Shown here: piece after piece, positions 22,937-34,896 of the stretch
How positions within the stretch are numbered: position 1 is the first letter of the stretch
How the letters are laid out: every line of letters starts with the position of its first letter
Source: Euptelea pleiosperma
Taxonomy: Eukaryota; Streptophyta; Magnoliopsida; Ranunculales; Eupteleaceae
DNA: 64,000 bases
Direction of reading: 5' to 3'
Assembly (NCBI GenBank): GCA_035048495.1
Contig: CM068545.1
Location: 40,066,225 to 40,130,224 of the forward strand
The notes under the pieces: model-generated
What the model saw: the letters and a program-made list of their open reading frames with translations, nothing else
What the model was told of the DNA's origin: nothing
The model's database searches: none
Translations under genes and position numbers: made by a program

Positions 22937-25028
22937 CAATGTCTCTAATTGGACTCAGATTGGGTGTTACATTCCTAAGCCTATAATTACTGACTTTTTC
23001 GCAACCAGACTTCGTAATTTCACTCAATATCTTCTATTAGAATTGTTTTAACACATTTGAAGTGTTAGAACAAGATTCGGGACTGTCGGAACAAGTTTGC
23101 CCCATTCGTGCGTCAATGACTCTAATTGGACTCAGTTTGTGCGTTACATTCCTTAGCTTATAACTAGTGACCTTTTCACAACCGGACCTCGTAATTTGAC
23201 TCAATATCTTCTATTACAATTGTTTTAACACATTTGAAGACTTGGAACAAGATTCGGGACAGTCGGAACAAGTTTGCTCCGTTCGTGCGTCAATGGCTAT
23301 AATTGGACTCAGTTTGTGCGTTACACTCCTAAGCTTATAACAAGTGACTTTTTCACGGATCTCGTAATTTGACTCAATCTGTTCCATTGCAATTGTTTCA
23401 ACACATTTAAAGTCTTGGAATAAGATTCGGGACAATCGAAACAAGTTTGCTCCATCCGTGCGTCAATGTCTCTAATTGGACTCAGTTTGTTTGTTACATT
23501 CCGAAGGCTATAAATAGTGACTTTTGTGCAACCGGACCTCGTAATTTGACTCAAACTCTTCTATTACTAATGTTTCAACACATTTGCAGTGTTTGAAAAA
23601 GATCGGGACAGTCGAAACAATTTTGCTCCATCCGTGCGTCAACGTCGCTAATTGGACTCAGTTTGTGTGTTACATTCCGAAGCCTATAACTAGTGACTTT
23701 TTCGCAACCGGACCCCGTAATTTGACTCAAACTCTTCCATTACTATTATTTCAACACATTTGAAGTGTTGGAACAAGATTTAGGACAGTCGGAAGAAGTT
23801 TGCTCCATCCGTTCGTCAACGTCTTTAATTGGACTCAATTTGTTTGTTACATTCCTAAGCCTATATTTACTTACTTTTTCGCAATCGGACTTCGTAATTT
23901 GACTCAATATCTTCTATTACAATTGTTTCAACACATTTGAAGTGTTGGAACAAGATTCGGGACTGTCGGAACAGGTTTACCGCATTCGTGCGTCAATGAC
24001 CCTAATTGGACTCAGTTTGTGCGTTACATTCCCAAGCTTATAACTAGTTTCATTTGCACAACCGGATCTCGTAATTTGACTTAGTATCTTCCATTACAAT
24101 TGTTTCAACACATTTGAACTGTTGAAAAAAGATTCGGGACAGTCGGAACAAGTTTGCTCCATTCGTTCGTCAATGTCTCTAATTGGACTCAGATTGGGTG
24201 TTACATTCCTAAGCCTATAATTACTAACTTTTTCGCAACCAGACTTCGTAATTTCACTCAATATCTTCTATTAGAATTGTTTTAACACATTTGAAGTGTT
24301 AGAACAAGATTCGGGACTATAGGAACAAGTTTGTCCCATTCGTGCATCAATGACTCTAATTGGACTCAGTTTGTGCGTCACATTCCAAAGCTTATAACTA
24401 GTGAGTTTTGCACAATCGGCCTCGTAATTTGACTCAATCTCTTCCATTGTAATTGTTTCAACACATTTGAAGTGTTGGAACAAGATTCGGGACAATCGGA
24501 ACAAGTTTGTTATTGACTTTTTCACAATCGGACTTCGTAATTTGACTCAATATCTTCTATTATAATTGTTTTAACACATTTGAAGTGTTGGAACAAGAAT
24601 CGGGATAGTTGAAACAAGTTTGTTCCATCCGTGCGTCAATTACTCTAATTGGACTCAGTTTGGTTGTTACATTCCGAAGCCTATAACTAGTGACTTTTGT
24701 GCAACTGGACATCGTAATTTGACTCAAACTCTTCCATTACTATTGTTTCAACACATTTGAAGTGTTTGAGAAAGATTCGGGACAGTCGCAACAATTTTGC
24801 TCCATCCGTGCGTCAATGTCTCTATTTGGACTCAGTTTGTGTGTTACATTCCGAAGCCTATAACTAGTGACTTTTTCGCAACCGGACCCTGTAATTTGAA
24901 TCAAACTCTTCCATTACTATTGTTTCAACACATTTGAAGTGTATGAACAAGATTTGGGACAGTCGAAAGAAGTTTGCTCCATCCGTTCGTCAATGTCTCT
25001 AATTGGACTCAATTTGTGTGTTACATTC
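22937..25028 (+). repeat. 177-bp satellite array, block 3 (+)
   Basis: Starts in the middle of an m9-type monomer (GATTGGGTGTTAC). The next monomer, at about 23040, starts as m10 (GAATTGTTTTAAC, GTGTTAGAAC) and continues as m3 (TGCCCCATTCGTGCGTC), an m10/m3 fusion. After that come m4, m5, m6 and on to m14 in 14-mer order, with the truncated m11 near 24455-24570. A small deletion lies near 23355 (TTTTTCACGGATCTCG). The block is cut in m14 by the solo LTR at 25029. Confidence 0.92.
25024..25028. repeat. Target-site duplication CATTC, left of solo LTR copy 1
   Basis: CATTC here and again at 27529-27533 flank the LTR. Uninterrupted satellite has a single TTACATTCCTAAGCC at this point. Confidence 0.9.
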
Positions 25029-26104
25029 TGAAAGTAGGAATTTTCCGCGTCGTTGGTTACGGAAACCCTAACTTCAACAAGATTTGTAATTTGATCCGAT
25101 TATCCTGCAAAATTTGAAATTTTTGTATAGCAGTTTCGTGTCGGATGTCGATCCGCACTCGGAGTTAGTGTGTGTAATTCAAAAACATGAAATGACGGAT
25201 TGTTGCGAGCAAAATAGAGAGGTGAGACTTGTGATTAAAAGCGATTTTAAAACATTATTTTTTTTTAGAGGATTATCTCGAACCACGGATAACTACATTA
25301 ACAAAGATAATAAACAAAAGATGTAAATAACTTGAACTAATTTATTCATGAATCCAAAAACAATTACAAAATCTGCGTCATAATGAGCAATAAAACAACC
25401 TAACTAAAAAGCGAATAAAAAATTGATAGAGAGAGAAACTAATTTTTGAGAGAGAAAACTAGGGAGACAAACTAAATGAGAAGGAGAGAGAAAGTCCTAG
25501 AGAGAGAAGAGAGATTTTTTTTTTCTTGGACTTACCTCGAAAGTGTAGCCATGAGATGAAATCGGCCGAGACAGATGAAAAGGTGGGTTGGCCATGTGAC
25601 GTGGTGGTGCCCGTATGAACTTGAGGAGAAGCTGATGGTAGCGACTTGTGGAGAGGATAAACCGTTGTGGAGATCTGATAGAAGCATCGCTATGTGCTCG
25701 TGCCAATAGAAGGACCACTAGTTTGGAGATAATGGAGGAGGATGGCAGTGGATACCATCGGTGTTAATGGGTGACAGTGGTGGAAATGATGAGGTGCTGT
25801 GATGTTTGATGAAGACGGTGGTGGCAGCAACGTGGTTGAGGTGGAGTGGGGCTGTGATGGCAACCCGTTCTTGCTGGTTCGCCCAGCAAGAACAATGGTG
25901 GATGGATGGGATGAGCGTAGAGACGATGGGAGAGGAAAGATGGGGTAGTCAAAAACCGTAGAGACGAAGGGAGAGGAAAGATGGGGTAGTAAAAAAACGT
26001 GGAGGTTTTGAAGATGGATTATGGCCGCAAGGAAGACGTTCAGTCTATGTGCACTGAAGGTGAGAGGGCAGCAGGCGGTAGCAAGGAGGAGGGGAGCACT
26101 GACG

Positions 26105-26320
26105 GCCGGAGTTGCAGGTCTGCAACTCCGGCGTTGAGAAAACGGTAATGACCAAAAAAAAACGAAAACGAAAACGAAAAAGATGAGAAGAAAAAGAAAA
26201 AGAAGAAGAAGAAGAAGAAGAAGAAGAAGAAGAAGAAGAACAAGAAGAAGAAGAAGAAGAAGAAGAAGGAGAAGGAGATGGATGCCTTACCAGTCGGCCG
26301 GAGTTGCAGGCAACTCCGGC
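26105..26320. repeat. Hairpin-GAA-hairpin cassette, LTR copy 1
   Basis: Inverted repeat GCCGGAGTTGCAG / CTGCAACTCCGGC (26105-26117, 26120-26132), then an A/GAA-rich tract with pure GAA from about 26201 interrupted once by GAACAA, then inverted repeat GCCGGAGTTGC / GCAACTCCGGC (26297-26307, 26310-26320). It lies downstream of the TATA-like box in element orientation. Confidence 0.85.
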
Positions 26321-26466
26321 GAAGAAGAAGAAGATGAAGAAAAGGAGAAAGAGAAAAGAAGAAAAAGAAGAAGAATGGGGCCAAGGGTGAATGCGGGATT
26401 GATAGGGGGAGAGAAAGGAGAAGATTTGAGGGGGATTAGGGTTCGAACGAACCCTTCTCCCTCATC

Positions 26467-26473
26467 TTATAAA
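26467..26473 (-). promoter_or_regulatory. TATA-like box of LTR copy 1
   Basis: The minus strand reads TTTATAA within GCTTTATAAGATGAGGG. It sits about 1.06 kb inside the LTR 5' end, a plausible U3/R border. The palindrome at 26477-26502 starts 3 bp upstream. The motif is nearly symmetrical, so strand relies on element orientation. Confidence 0.5.
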
Positions 26474-26476
26474 GCT

Positions 26477-26502
26477 CCCTATTTCCATTAATGGAAATAG
26501 GG
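26477..26502. repeat. 26-bp perfect palindrome beside the TATA box, copy 1
   Basis: The half site CCCTATTTCCATT is followed directly by its reverse complement. It is conserved in the other two LTR copies at 40401-40426 and 57976-58001. Confidence 0.9.
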
Positions 26503-26580
26503 TATTTTTTGAAAATAAAAAATATTTTTTTTTTTTTTTTTTTAAGTAAAAACCTACTTTTCTATGGGGAATCTCCCCAA

Positions 26581-26635
26581 TTAGTGGACCCCCCATTTAA
26601 TTAAAATTATTTTTGAAATTCGCGGGGTCCACTAA
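26581..26635. repeat. U3 inverted repeat, 12-bp arms, copy 1
   Basis: TTAGTGGACCCC (26581-26592) and GGGGTCCACTAA (26624-26635) are perfect complements around an A/T-rich 31-bp loop. Confidence 0.88.
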
Positions 26636-26795
26636 CTGGTCGGACAGCGGGTCGATGATGATGGGCCCGGCTACTGGCCCACATGGACTGATGATGTCCA
26701 TCGTCTCACAAGATGATGTGACAGGCATTCTGAAGGCGATCGGATGGATGGTGACTTGATTGGGACCCAGATTGGTAGATCGACGGATCTATAGA

Positions 26796-26867
26796 GATCC
26801 AACGGTCCGATTGAAGATCCAACGGTCCGATTGAAGATCCAACGGTCCGATGGAAGATCCAACGGTC
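26796..26867. repeat. U3 tandem repeats, 20-bp unit, copy 1
   Basis: Three full units and a partial one of GATCCAACGGTCCGATTGAA, with a T-to-G change in the third. They lie about 320-400 bp upstream of the TATA-like box on the minus strand, a position where LTRs often carry enhancer-like repeats. Function not shown. Confidence 0.85.
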
Positions 26868-29800
26868 AGAAAGCTAAGGGAGATGAGATAGAGCTGATAG
26901 GCAGGAGTTCTGGGGTTAGGTCAGTAGATTCGAGGATCGAGAGATGAAGAGAGAGAGAGAATAAGGAGAGATGAGAGAAAAAGTATCAAAAAAAATGGAA
27001 AAAAGCACTGGCGGAGGGTCTGGAACCCTGGTCTTCACTGTGACCATCCTCACGCTTCTCCAGTAGAGTCGACCATCATTCTTTGCTGACTCATGTGGCT
27101 TTAAACGCTTTGGTCCGTCTCTTGGTCATTGGCTCTCCTACTCTCTTCGTTCTTTGGGCCGGCTTTTTGGTCCTCTTATTCAGCCCATATTTGGCCCATA
27201 TCTTCTAGTTATAGCATGTGGGCTTGTTAAGCTTTGATAATGGGCTTTCATGATCGATTTGGGCCCACAAGTCTCGAAAATCGTCCCATCGGGGTTTCCT
27301 GCGACAGAAGAAGCGCGTAATGAGACTTTATCAGAACGGCTTAATATTTAGACTTTCGAAAATGTGTTTAATGCATGCAAATATACCATTTCGTCCAAAA
27401 AAGTGTGTTTTACGCAATGAGATAGACTCTTACGTAGAAAAGTGGATAATTAGAGCAGTTTTACGTAGGAGAGTGCGATAACGCTAACAGGATAAGTGCT
27501 TAAAATAAGCACTTTTGAGCGAATATCACATTCCTAAGCCTATAATTACTTACTTTTTCGCAATCGGAATCCGTAATTTGACTCAATATCTTATATTACA
27601 ATTGTTTTAACGCATTTGATGTGTTGAAAAAGATTAGGGACTGTCGGAACAAGTTTACCCCATTCGTGCGTAAATGACTCCAATTGCACTCAGTTTGTGC
27701 GTTACATTCCCAAGCTTATAACTAGTGACTTTTGCACAACCGGACCTCGTAATTTGACTCAATATCTTCCATTACAATTGTTTTAACACATTTGAACTGT
27801 TGAAAAAAGATTCGGGACAGTCGGAACAAGTTTGCTCCATTCGTTCGTCAATGTCTCTAATTGGACTCAGTTTGGGTGTTACATTCCTAAGTCTATAATT
27901 ACTGACTTTTTCGTATCCGGACTTCGTATTTTGGCTCAATATCTTGTATTACAATTGTTTTAACACATTTGAAGTGTTGAACAAGATTCGGGACTGTCGG
28001 AACAAGTTTGCCCCATTCGTGCGTCAATGACTCTAATTGGACTCAGTTTGTGCGTTACATTCCTTAGCTTATAACTAGTGACTTTTTCACAACCGGACCT
28101 CGTAATTCGACTCAATATCTTCTATTACAATTGTTTTAACACATTTGAAGACTTGGAACAAGATTCGGGACAGTCGGAACAAGTTTGCTCCGTTCGTGCG
28201 TCAATGGCTATAATTGGACTCAGTTTGTGCGTTACACTCCTGAGCTTATAACAAGTGACTTTTTCGCAACCGGATCTCGTAATTTGACTCAATCTGTTCC
28301 ATTGCAATTGTTTCAACACATTTAAAGTCTTAGAACAAGATTCGGGACAATCGAAACAAGTTTGCTCCATCCGTGCGTCAATGTCTCTAATTGGACTCAG
28401 TTTGTTTGTTACATTCCGAAGCCTATAACTAGTGACTTTTGTGCAACCAGACATCGTAATTTGACTCAAACTCTTCCATTACTATTGTTTCAACACATTT
28501 GAAGTGTTTGAGAAAGATTCGGGACAGTCGCAACAATTTTGCTCCATCCGTGCGTCAATGTCTCTATTTGGACTCAGTTTGTGTGTTACATTCCGAAGCC
28601 TATAACTAGTGACTTTTTCGCAACCGGACCCTGTAATTTGACTCAAACTCATCCATTACTATTGTTTCAACATATTTGAATTGTACGAACAAGATTTGGG
28701 ACAGTCGAAAGAAGTTTGCTCTATCCGTTCGTCAATGTCTCTAATTGGACTTAATTTGTGTGTTACATTCCTAAGCCTATAATTACTTACTTTTTCGCAA
28801 TCGGAATCTGTAATTTGACTCAATATCTTCTATTTCAATTGTTTTAACACATTTGATGTGTTGGAACAAGATTAGGGACTGTCGGAACAAGTTTACCCCA
28901 TTCGTGCGTAAATGACTCCAATTGCACTCAGTTTGTGCGTTACATTCCCAAGCTTATAACTAGTGACTTTTGCACAACCGGACCTCGTAATTTGACTCAA
29001 TATCTTCCATTACAATTGTTTTAACACATTTGAACTGTTGCAAAAAGATTCGGGACAGTCGGAACAAGTTTGCTCCATTCGTTCGTCAATGTGTCTAATT
29101 GGACTCAGTTTGGGTGTTACATTCCTAAGCCTATAATTACTGACTTTTTCGTAACCGGACTTCGTATTTTGGCTCAATATCTTGTATTACAATTGTTTTA
29201 ACACATTTGAAGTGTTGAACAAGATTCGGGACTGTCGGAACAAGTTTGCCCCATTCGTGCGTCAATGACTCTAATTGGACTCAGTTTGTGCGTTACATTC
29301 CTTAGCTTATAACTAGTGACTTTTTCACAACCGGACCTCGTAATTCGACTCAATATCTTCTATTACAATTGTTTTAACACATTTGAAGACTTGGAACAAG
29401 ATTCGGGACAGGCGGAACAAGTTTGCTCCGTTCGTGCGTCAATGGCTATAATTGGACTCAGTTTGTGCGTTACACTCCTAAGCTTATAACAAGTGACTTT
29501 TTTGCAACCGGATCTCGTAATTTGACTCAATCTGTTCCATTGCAATTGTTTCAACACATTTAAAGTCTTGGAACAAGATTCGGGACAATCGAAACAAGTT
29601 TGCTCCATCCGTGCGTCAATGTCTCTAATTGGACTCAGTTTGTTTGTTACTTTCCGAAGCCTATAAATAGTGACTTTTGTGCAACCGGACCTCGTAATTT
29701 GACTCAAACTCTTCTATTACTAATGTTTCAACACATTTGCAGTGTTTGAAAAAGATCGGGACAGTCGAAACAATTTTGCTCCATCCGTGCGTCAACGTCG

Positions 29801-31247
29801 CTAATTGGACTCAGTATGTGTGTTACATTCCGAAGCCTATAACTAGTGACTTTTTCGCAACCGGACCCCGTAATTTGACTCAAACTCTTCCATTACTATT
29901 ATTTCAACACATTTGAAGTGTTGGAACAAGATTTAGGACAGTCGGAAGAAGTTTGCTCCATCCGTTCGTCAACGTCTTTAATTGGACTCAATTTGTTTGT
30001 TACATTCTTAAGCCTATAATTACTTACTTTTTCGCAATCGGACTTCGTAATTTGACTCAATATCTTCTATTACAATTGTTTCAACACATTTGAAGTGTTG
30101 GAACAAGATTCGGGACTGTCGGAACAGGTTTACCGCATTCGTGCGTCAATGACCCTAATTGGACTCAGTTTGTGCTTTACATTCCCAAGCTTATAACTAG
30201 TTTCATTTGCACAACCGGATCTCGTAATTTGACTTAGTATCTTCCATTACAATTGTTTCAACACATTTGAACTGTTGAAAAAAGATTCGGGACAGTCGGA
30301 ACAAGTTTGCTCCATTCGTTCGTCAATGTCTCTAATTGGACTCAGATTGGGTGTTACATTCCTAAGCCTATAATTACTGACTTTTTCGCAACCAGACTTC
30401 GTAATTTCACTCAATATCTTCTATTAGAATTGTTTTAACACATTTGAAGTGTTAGAACAAGATTCGGGACTATAGGAACAAGTTTGTCCCATTCGTGCAT
30501 CAATGACTCTAATTGGACTCAGTTTGTGCGTCACATTCCAAAGCTTATAACTAGTGAGTTTTGCACAACCGGACCTCGTAATTTGACTCAATCTCTTCCA
30601 TTGTAATTGTTTCAACACATTTGCATTGTTGGAACAAGATTTGGGACAATTGGAACAAGTTTGTTATTGACTTTTTCACAACCGGACTTCGTAATTTGAC
30701 TCAATATCTTCTATTATAATTGTTTTAACACATTTGAAGTGTTGGAACAAGAATCGGGATAGTTGAAACAAGTTTGTTCCATCCGTGCGTCAATGACTCT
30801 AATTGGACTCAGTTTGGTTGTTACATTCAGAAGCCTATAACTAGTGACTTTTGTGCAACCGGACATCGTACTTTGACTCAAACTCTTCCATTACTTTTGT
30901 TTCAACACATTTGAAGTGTTTGAGAAAGATTCGGGACAGTCGCAACAATTTTGCTCCATCCGTGCGTCAATGTCTCTATTTGGACTCAGTTTGTGTGTTA
31001 CATTCCGAAGCCTATAACTAGTGACTTTTTCGCAACCGGACCCTGTAATTTGACTCAAACTCTTCCATTACTATTGTTTCAACACATTTGAAGTGTATGA
31101 ACAAGATTTGGGACAGTCGAAAGAAGTTTGCTCTATCCGTTCGTCAATGTCTCTAATTGGACTCAATTTGTGCGTTACATTCCTAAGCCTATAATTACTT
31201 ACTTTTTCGCAATCGGAATCTGTAATTTGACTCAATATCTTCTATTA

Positions 31248-32485
31248 CAATTGTTTTAACGCATTTGATGTGTTGGAACAAGATTAGGGACTGTCGGAAC
31301 AAGTTTACCCCATTCGTGCGTAAATGACTCCAATTGCACTCAGTTTGTGCGTTACATTCCCAAGCTTATAACTAGTGACTTTTGTACAACCGGACCTCGT
31401 AATTTGACTCAATATCTTCCATTACAATTGTTTTAACACATTTGAACTGTTGAAAAAAGATTCGGGATAGTTGGAACAAGTTTGCTCCATTCGTTCGTCA
31501 ATGTCTCTAATTGGACTCAGTTTGGGTGTTACATTCCTAAGCCTATAATTACTGACTTTTTCGTAACCGGACTTCGTATTTTGGCTCAATATCTTGTATT
31601 ACAATTGTTTTAACACATTTGAAGTGTTGAACAAGATTCGGGACTGTCGGAACAAGTTTGCCCCATTCGTGCGTCAATGACTCTAATTGGACTCAGTTTG
31701 TGCGTTACATTACTTAGCTTATAACTAGTGAGTTTTTCACAATCGGACCTCGTAATTTGACTCAACATCTTCTATTACAATTGTTTTAACACATTTGAAG
31801 ACTTGGAACAAGATTCCGGACAGTCGGAACAAGTTTGCTCCGTTCGTGCGTCAATGGCTATAATTGGACTCAGTTTGTGCGTTACACTCCTAAGCTTATA
31901 ACAAGTGACTTTTTCGCAACCGGATCTCGTAATTTGACTCAATCTGTTCCATTGCAATTGTTTCAACACATTTAAAGTCTTGGAACAAGATTCGGGACAA
32001 TCGAAACAAGTTTGCTCCATCCGTGCGTCAATGTCTCTAATTGGACTCAGTTTGGTTGTTACATTCCGAAGCCTATAACTAGTGACTTTTGTGCAACCGG
32101 ACATCGTAATTTGACTCAAACTCTTCCATTACTATTGTTTCAACACATTTGAAGTGTTTGAGAAAGATTCGGGAAAGTCGCAACAATTTTGCTCCATCCG
32201 TGCGTAATTGTCTCTATTTGGACTCAGTTTGTGTGTTACATTCCGAAGCCTATAACTAGTGACTTTTTCGCAACCGGACCCTGTAATTTGACTCAAACTC
32301 TTCCATTACTATTGTTTCAACATATTTGAATTGTACGAACAAGATTTGGGACAGTCGAAAGAAGTTTGCTCTATCCGTTCGTCAATGTCTCTAATTGGAC
32401 TTAAGTTGTGTGTTACATTCCTAAGCCTATAATTACTTACTTTTTCGCAATCGGAATCTGTAATTTGACTCAATATCTTCTATTT
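31248..32485 (+). repeat. Representative 7-monomer unit (1238 bp)
   Basis: Monomers m1-m4, then an m5/m12 fusion, then m13 and m14. The fifth monomer starts as m5 (CACATTTAAAGTCTTGG) and ends with the m12 tail (TTTGGTTGTTACATTCCG, ACCGGACATCG). The 1174 bp missing relative to the 14-mer equals seven monomers including the truncated one. This copy carries private variants GGGAAAGTCGC (32173) and GTGCGTAATTGTCTC (32203). Confidence 0.88.
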
Positions 32486-34896
32486 CAATTGTTTTAACGC
32501 ATTTGATGTGTTGGAACAAGATTAGGGACTGTCGGAACAAGTTTACGCCATTCGTGCGTAAATGACTCCAATTGCACTCAGTTTGTGCGTTACATTCCCA
32601 AGCTTATAACTAGTGACTTTTGCACAACCGGACCTCGTAATTTGACTCAATATCTTCCATTACAATTGTTTTAACACATTTGAACTGTTGAAAAAAGATT
32701 CGGGACAGTCGGAACAAGTTTGCTCCATTCGTTCGTCAATGTGTCTAATTGGACTCAGTTTGGGTGTTACATTCCTAAGCCTATAATTACTGACTTTTTC
32801 GTAACCGGACTTCGTATTTTGGCTCAATATCTTGTATTACAATTGTTTTAACACATTTGAAGTGTTGAACAAGATTCGGGACTGTCGGAACAAGTTTGCC
32901 CCATTCGTGCGTCAATGACTCTAATTGGACTCAGTTTGTGCGTTACATTCCTTAGCTTATAACTAGTGACTTTTTCACAACCGGACCTCGTAATTCGACT
33001 CAATATCTTCTATTACAATTGTTTTAACACATTTGAAGACTTGGAACAAGATTCGGGACAGTCGGAACAAGTTTGCTCCGTTCGTGCGTCAATGGCTATA
33101 ATTGGACTCAGTTTGTGCGTTACACTCCTAAGCTTATAACAAGTGACTTTTTCGCAACCGGATCTCGTAATTTGACTCAATCTGTTCCATTGCAATTGTT
33201 TCAACACATTTAAAGTCTTGGAACAAGATTCGGGACAATCGAAACAAGTTTGCTCCATCCGTGCGTCAATGTCTCTAATTGGACTCAGTTTGTTTGTTAC
33301 ATTCCGAAGCCTATAAATAGTGACTTTTGTGCAACCGGACCTCGTAATTTGACTCAAACTCTTCTATTACTAATGTTTCAACACATTTGCAGTGTTTGAA
33401 AAAGATCGGGACAGTCGAAACAATTTTGCTCCATCCGTGCGTCAACGTCGCTAATTGGACTCAGTTTGTGTGTTACATTCCGAAGCCTATAACTAGTGAC
33501 TTTTTCGCAACCGGACCCCGTAATTTGACTCAAACTCTTCCATTACTATTATTTCAACACATTTGAAGTGTTGGAACAAGATTTAGGACAGTCGGAAGAA
33601 GTTTGCTCCATCCGTTCGTCAACGTCTTTAATTGGACTCAATTTGTTTGTTACATTCCTAAGCCTATAATTACTTACTTTTTCGCAATCGGACTTCGTAA
33701 TTTGACTCAATATCTTCTATTACAATTGTTTCAACACATTTGAAGTGTTGGAACAAGATTCGGGACTGTCGGAACAGGTTTACCGCATTCGTGCGTCAAT
33801 GACCCTAATTGGACTCAGTTTGTGCATTACATTCCCAAGCTTATAACTAGTTTCGTTTGCACAACCGGATCTCGTAATTTGACTTAGTATCTTCCATTAC
33901 AATTGTTTCAACACATTTGAACTGTTGAAAAAAGATTCGGGACAGTCGGAACAAGTTTGCTCCATTCGTTCGTCAATGTCTCTAATTGGACTCAGATTGG
34001 GTGTTACATTCCTAAGCCTATAATTACTGACTTTTTCGCAACCAGACTTCGTAATTTCACTCAATATCTTCTATTAGAATTGTTTTAACACATTTGAAGT
34101 GTTAGAACAAGATTCGGGACTATAGGAACAAGTTTGTCCCATTCGTGCATCAATGACTCTAATTGGACTCAGTTTGTGCGTCACATTCCAAAGCTTATAA
34201 CTAGTGAGTTTTGCACAATCGGCCTCGTAATTTGACTCAATCTCTTCCATTGTAATTGTTTCAACACATTTGAAGTGTTGGAACAAGATTCGGGACAATC
34301 GGAACAAGTTTGTTATTGACTTTTTCACAATCGGACTTCGTAATTTGACTCAATATCTTCTATTATAATTGTTTTAACACATTTGAAGTGTTGGAACAAG
34401 AATCGGGATAGTTGAAACAAGTTTGTTCCATCCGTGCGTCAATTACTCTAATTGGACTCAGTTTGGTTGTTACATTCCGAAGCCTATAACTAGTGACTTT
34501 TGTGCAACTGGACATCGTAATTTGACTCAAACTCTTCCATTACTATTGTTTCAACACATTTGAAGTGTTTGAGAAAGATTCGGGACAGTCGCAACAATTT
34601 TGCTCCATCCGTGAGTCAATGTCTCTATTTGGACTCAGTTTGTGTGTTACATTCCGAAGCCTATAACTAGTGACTTTTTCGCAACCGGACCCTGTAATTT
34701 GAATCAAACTCTTCCATTACTATTGTTTCAAAACATTTGAAGTGTATGAACAAGATTTGGGACAGTCTAAAGAAGTTTGCTCCATCCGTTTGTCAATGTC
34801 TCTAATTGGACTCAATTTGTGTGTTACATTCCTAAGCCTATAATTACTTACTTTTTCGCAATCGAAATCTGTAATTTGACTCAATATCTTCTATTA
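32486..34896 (+). repeat. Representative 14-monomer unit (2411 bp)
   Basis: Fourteen monomers in fixed order. Markers: m1 AACGCATTTGATG, m2 GTATTTTGGCTC, m3 TGCCCCATTCG, m4 GAAGACTTGG, m5 TAAAGTCTTGG, m6 TTTGCAGTGTTTG, m7 CTATTATTTC with GGAAGAAG, m8 GAACAGGTTTACCGC, m9 GATTGGGTG, m10 GACTATAGG, m11 truncated, m12 AAGAATCGGGATAG, m13 GTGTTTGAGAAAG, m14 GTGTATGAAC. Thirteen full monomers of about 177 bp plus one of 113 bp account for the length. Confidence 0.88.
34253..34365 (+). repeat. Truncated satellite monomer m11 (113 bp)
   Basis: The distance between successive monomer starts here is 113 bp instead of 177. The sequence passes from GGAACAAGTTTG directly to TTATTGACTTTTTCAC, so the central 64 bp with TTGGACTCA and TTACATTCC is missing. 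The same truncation is present in every 14-mer and 12-mer copy examined, including blocks 1 and 2. Confidence 0.9.

Larger units (their letters stand above)
25029..27528 (-). mobile_element. Solo LTR copy 1, Athila-like
   Basis: 2500 bp with TG...CA ends (TGAAAGTAGG ... GCGAATATCA), flanked by CATTC on both sides and by satellite of one continuous monomer, so no interior or second LTR exists. Orientation is minus, taken from the related element at 16.5-19.3 kb whose tRNA-Asp PBS abuts the low-coordinate LTR end. On that strand U3 is at 27528 to about 26470, with 20-bp repeats, a 12-bp-arm inverted repeat and a palindrome next to a TATA-like TTTATAA. Downstream come a purine-rich (GAA) cassette and an AATAAA at 25341-25346. 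It differs from copies 2 and 3 at, for example, 25120, 25842 and 26593 and in the GAA tract. Confidence 0.9.

Noticed and set aside
25114..25326. 70-codon + strand frame repeated at 39034 and 56610
   Set aside because: It lies in the LTR antisense to the inferred transcript, repeats only because the LTR was duplicated, and has no recognisable domain. The related LTR at 18912 does not keep it.
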